Below are positions 61,938 through 64,000 of a stretch of DNA of 64,000 bases, piece after piece. Numbering within the stretch: the stretch's first letter is position 1; each line of letters starts with the position of its first letter. The position numbers and the translations under genes are program-made. This stretch comes from NCEH01 sp043195195 (GTDB lineage Bacteria > Pseudomonadota > Alphaproteobacteria > Rhizobiales > Xanthobacteraceae): assembly GCF_043195195.1 (NCBI RefSeq), contig NZ_JBAFWT010000010.1, positions 62,001-126,000 on the forward strand, written 5' to 3'. Below the pieces are notes generated by a model. It was not told the DNA's origin. It was given only the letters and a program-made list of their open reading frames with translations, and searched no databases.

Positions 61938-64000
61938 ATGGCCAAGCTGATTGTCGACGGCACCGAGGTAGACGTCCCCGCCGAATACACGCTGTTGCAG
62001 GCGTGTGAGGTCGCCGGCGTCGAGATTCCGCGCTTCTGCTTCCATGAACGGCTGTCCATCGCCGGCAATTGCCGCATGTGCCTGGTGGAAGTGAAGGGCG
62101 GTCCCCCCAAGCCCACGGCGTCCTGTGCCATGGCGGTGAAGGATCTGCGTCCCGGCCCCAATGGCGAGCCGCCGGTGGTGCTCACCAAGAGCCCCATGGT
62201 GAAGAAGGCCCGCGAAGGGGTGATGGAGTTCCTGCTCATCAACCACCCGCTGGATTGCCCGATCTGCGACCAGGGCGGCGAGTGCGATTTGCAGGACCAG
62301 GCCATGGCCTATGGCGTGGACACCTCCCGCTTCGCCGAAAACAAGCGGGCGGTGGAAGACAAGTACATTGGCCCGCTGGTGCGGACCTCGATGAACCGGT
62401 GCATCCATTGCACCCGCTGCGTGCGCTTCACCACCGAAGTCGCCGGCGCGGCCGACCTCGGCGCCATCGGGCGCGGCGAGGACATGGAGATCACCACCTA
62501 TCTCGAACACGCCATGCATTCGGAATTGCAGGGCAATGTGGCGGACCTCTGCCCGGTGGGGGCGCTGACCCACAAGCCCTACGCGTTCCATGCGCGTCCG
62601 TGGGAACTGACGAAGACCGAGTCCGTGGACGTGATGGATGCGGTCGGCTCGAACATCCGCATCGATACCCGCGGCCGTGAAGTGATGCGCATTCTCCCGC
62701 GCACCAATGATGCGGTGAACGAGGAATGGATTTCCGACAAGACCCGCTATGTGTGGGACGGTTTGAAGTCCCAGCGCCTCGATCGCCCCTATGTACGCAA
62801 GGACGGGCGTCTCGTGCCGGCCACCTGGACCGAGGCCTTCGACGTGATCGCCGCCAAGGTGAAGGCGACGGCGCCGGCCCGCATAGGCGCGATCCTGGGC
62901 GATCTCGCCAGCGTCGAAGAAGCCTTCGCCCTGAAGGGGCTGTTCGATAAGCTCGGCTCGAAGAACATCGACGCGCGCCAGGACGGCGCGGCGCTCACCC
63001 CCGCGCTCGGCCGCGCCACCTACGTCTTCAATGCCGGCATTGACGGCATCGAGGCGGCGGACGCGATCTTGCTCATCGGCACCGACCCGCGCCATGAGGC
63101 GAGCGTGCTCAATGCCCGCATCCGCAAGCGCTGGCGGGCCGGCGGGCTGAAGGTGGGCGTGATTGGTCCGCGCGTGGACCTCACCTATCCCTATGAATAT
63201 CTTGGGGCTGGCCCCGAGACGCTCGCTGAACTGGCTGGCGCCGGCACCTTCGCCGAGGCGCTCAAGGCGGCCGAGCGGCCGCTGGTGATCGTGGGACAGG
63301 GGGCTGTCGCACGGTCTGACGGTGCGGCCGTGCTCTCGCTCGCGGCCCGCGTGGCGGTTGCTGTGGGAGCGGTGAAGGACGGCTGGAACGGCTTTGCGGT
63401 GCTGCAAACCGCGGCCGCCCGTGTCGGGGCGCTCGATGTGGGCTTCGTGCCCGGCGAGGGCGGTCTAGACGTGGCGGGAATGACCGCCGCTGGCGCGCTG
63501 GACGTGGCCTTCCTTCTTGGCGCGGACGAGGTGGACGTGGCGCCCGGCGCCTTCGTCGTCTATCTCGGCACCCATGGTGATCGCGGCGCCCACCGGGCGG
63601 ATGTGATCCTTCCGGGCGCGGCCTATCCAGAAAAATCCGGCATCTATGTGAACACCGAGGGGCGTCCCCAGTTCGCCAATCGCGCGGCCTTCCCGCCAGG
63701 GGATGCGCGCGAGGATTGGGCGGTGCTGCGGGCGCTCTCCGAGGTGGTCGGACACAGGCTACCGTATGATACGCTCTCGGCTTTGCGCGCGGCCATGGTC
63801 GCGGCGCATCCTCATCTCGGCCGGCTCGATCAAGTAGAGCCAGCGGATGCGGCCGCGATCGCCGCATTGGCCGCGATCGGCGGGGCAACGGACAAGGGTG
63901 CGTTCGTCTCAACGATCGGTGATTTCTTCCTGACCAACCCCATTGCGCGGGCCTCCGCCGTGATGGCCGAATGCTCGAAACTTCGGCTCGGCAGCGATGC
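61938..64000 (+). CDS. nuoG: NADH-quinone oxidoreductase subunit G (3' end outside the window)
   Basis: 687 complete codons are visible. The N-terminal [2Fe-2S] ligands are CFHERLSIAGNCRMCLVEV, then the His/Cys N5 site with HPLDCPICDQGGECDLQDQ, the cluster ligands in RCIHCTRCVRF, and the molybdopterin-oxidoreductase-like half without visible molybdenum ligands. The sequence reaches TNPIARASAVMAEC, close to the expected C-terminus, so only a few codons are missing. Confidence 0.96.
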   Translation, partial: MAKLIVDGTEVDVPAEYTLLQACEVAGVEIPRFCFHERLSIAGNCRMCLVEVKGGPPKPTASCAMAVKDLRPGPNGEPPVVLTKSPMVKKAREGVMEFLLINHPLDCPICDQGGECDLQDQAMAYGVDTSRFAENKRAVEDKYIGPLVRTSMNRCIHCTRCVRFTTEVAGAADLGAIGRGEDMEITTYLEHAMHSELQGNVADLCPVGALTHKPYAFHARPWELTKTESVDVMDAVGSNIRIDTRGREVMRILPRTNDAVNEEWISDKTRYVWDGLKSQRLDRPYVRKDGRLVPATWTEAFDVIAAKVKATAPARIGAILGDLASVEEAFALKGLFDKLGSKNIDARQDGAALTPALGRATYVFNAGIDGIEAADAILLIGTDPRHEASVLNARIRKRWRAGGLKVGVIGPRVDLTYPYEYLGAGPETLAELAGAGTFAEALKAAERPLVIVGQGAVARSDGAAVLSLAARVAVAVGAVKDGWNGFAVLQTAAARVGALDVGFVPGEGGLDVAGMTAAGALDVAFLLGADEVDVAPGAFVVYLGTHGDRGAHRADVILPGAAYPEKSGIYVNTEGRPQFANRAAFPPGDAREDWAVLRALSEVVGHRLPYDTLSALRAAMVAAHPHLGRLDQVEPADAAAIAALAAIGGATDKGAFVSTIGDFFLTNPIARASAVMAECSKLRLGSD

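Overview
The window is a contiguous, high-GC, gene-dense piece of chromosome from an alphaproteobacterium, most probably Hyphomicrobiales and by inference Xanthobacteraceae-like (Xanthobacter, Azorhizobium, Ancylobacter or Starkeya relatives). The grounds are a pyruvate dehydrogenase operon whose E1-beta carries a lipoyl domain, CckA immediately before a nuoA-nuoG complex I operon, a K+-independent H+-pyrophosphatase, a CxxT/SxxA-type DksA, and UbiA-type quinone synthesis. No rRNA, tRNA, CRISPR array, phage gene or insertion sequence is visible. Both ends are cut inside genes: a DUF4170 gene on the left and nuoG on the right.

Layout. 1-2.5 kb, minus strand: DUF4170 (partial), a CysQ-type phosphatase, ubiA and a small secreted cysteine protein. 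2.7-6.6 kb: branched-chain amino-acid synthesis (ilvI, ilvH, ilvC), preceded by a previously unannotated 18-residue leader peptide rich in Ile/Val/Leu codons and a terminator hairpin, i.e. a transcription attenuator; ilvC ends at a classical terminator. 6.8-10.4 kb: a translationally coupled three-gene cassette (HAD-UbiA fusion, DprE1-like, DprE2-like) that could make a polyprenyl-phosphate arabinose donor. 10.5-15.3 kb: hppA, secG, pyrG. 15.3-18.2 kb: a glyoxalase-like protein, a Gdx/SugE guanidinium exporter behind a guanidine-II (mini-ykkC) riboswitch, a DUF1835 protein and queF.

18.3-29 kb: eno, ftsB, then the pdhA / small membrane protein / pdhB / methyltransferase / pdhC / DUF465 / lpd / GlsB-like / lipA / ratA run, linking glycolysis to pyruvate oxidation, lipoate synthesis and ubiquinone handling. 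A SAM methyltransferase sits between E1-beta and E2. 29-32 kb, minus strand: DUF2946 and a TonB-dependent copper receptor. 32-33.6 kb: an APH/P-loop kinase fusion. 33.9-41.9 kb: the complete kdp potassium system (a small membrane peptide, kdpF, A, B, C, D, E). 42-47.7 kb: small and housekeeping genes (mazG, trmO, ycjF, ycjX, sixA-like). 48.3-53.4 kb: a DAO-family oxidoreductase, a MipA-like porin, dksA and a FliO-like membrane protein. 53.6-56.2 kb: cckA. 56.6-64 kb: nuoABCDEF, a small coiled-coil gene, nuoG.

Most of the content is core metabolism. The strongest non-gene signals are two RNA regulatory elements (the ilv attenuator and the guanidine-II riboswitch). The most unusual gene arrangements are the methyltransferase inside the pdh operon, the DprE-type cassette with no glycosyltransferase nearby, and the small coiled-coil gene between nuoF and nuoG. 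All functional calls rest on motif recognition by eye; no database search was run.
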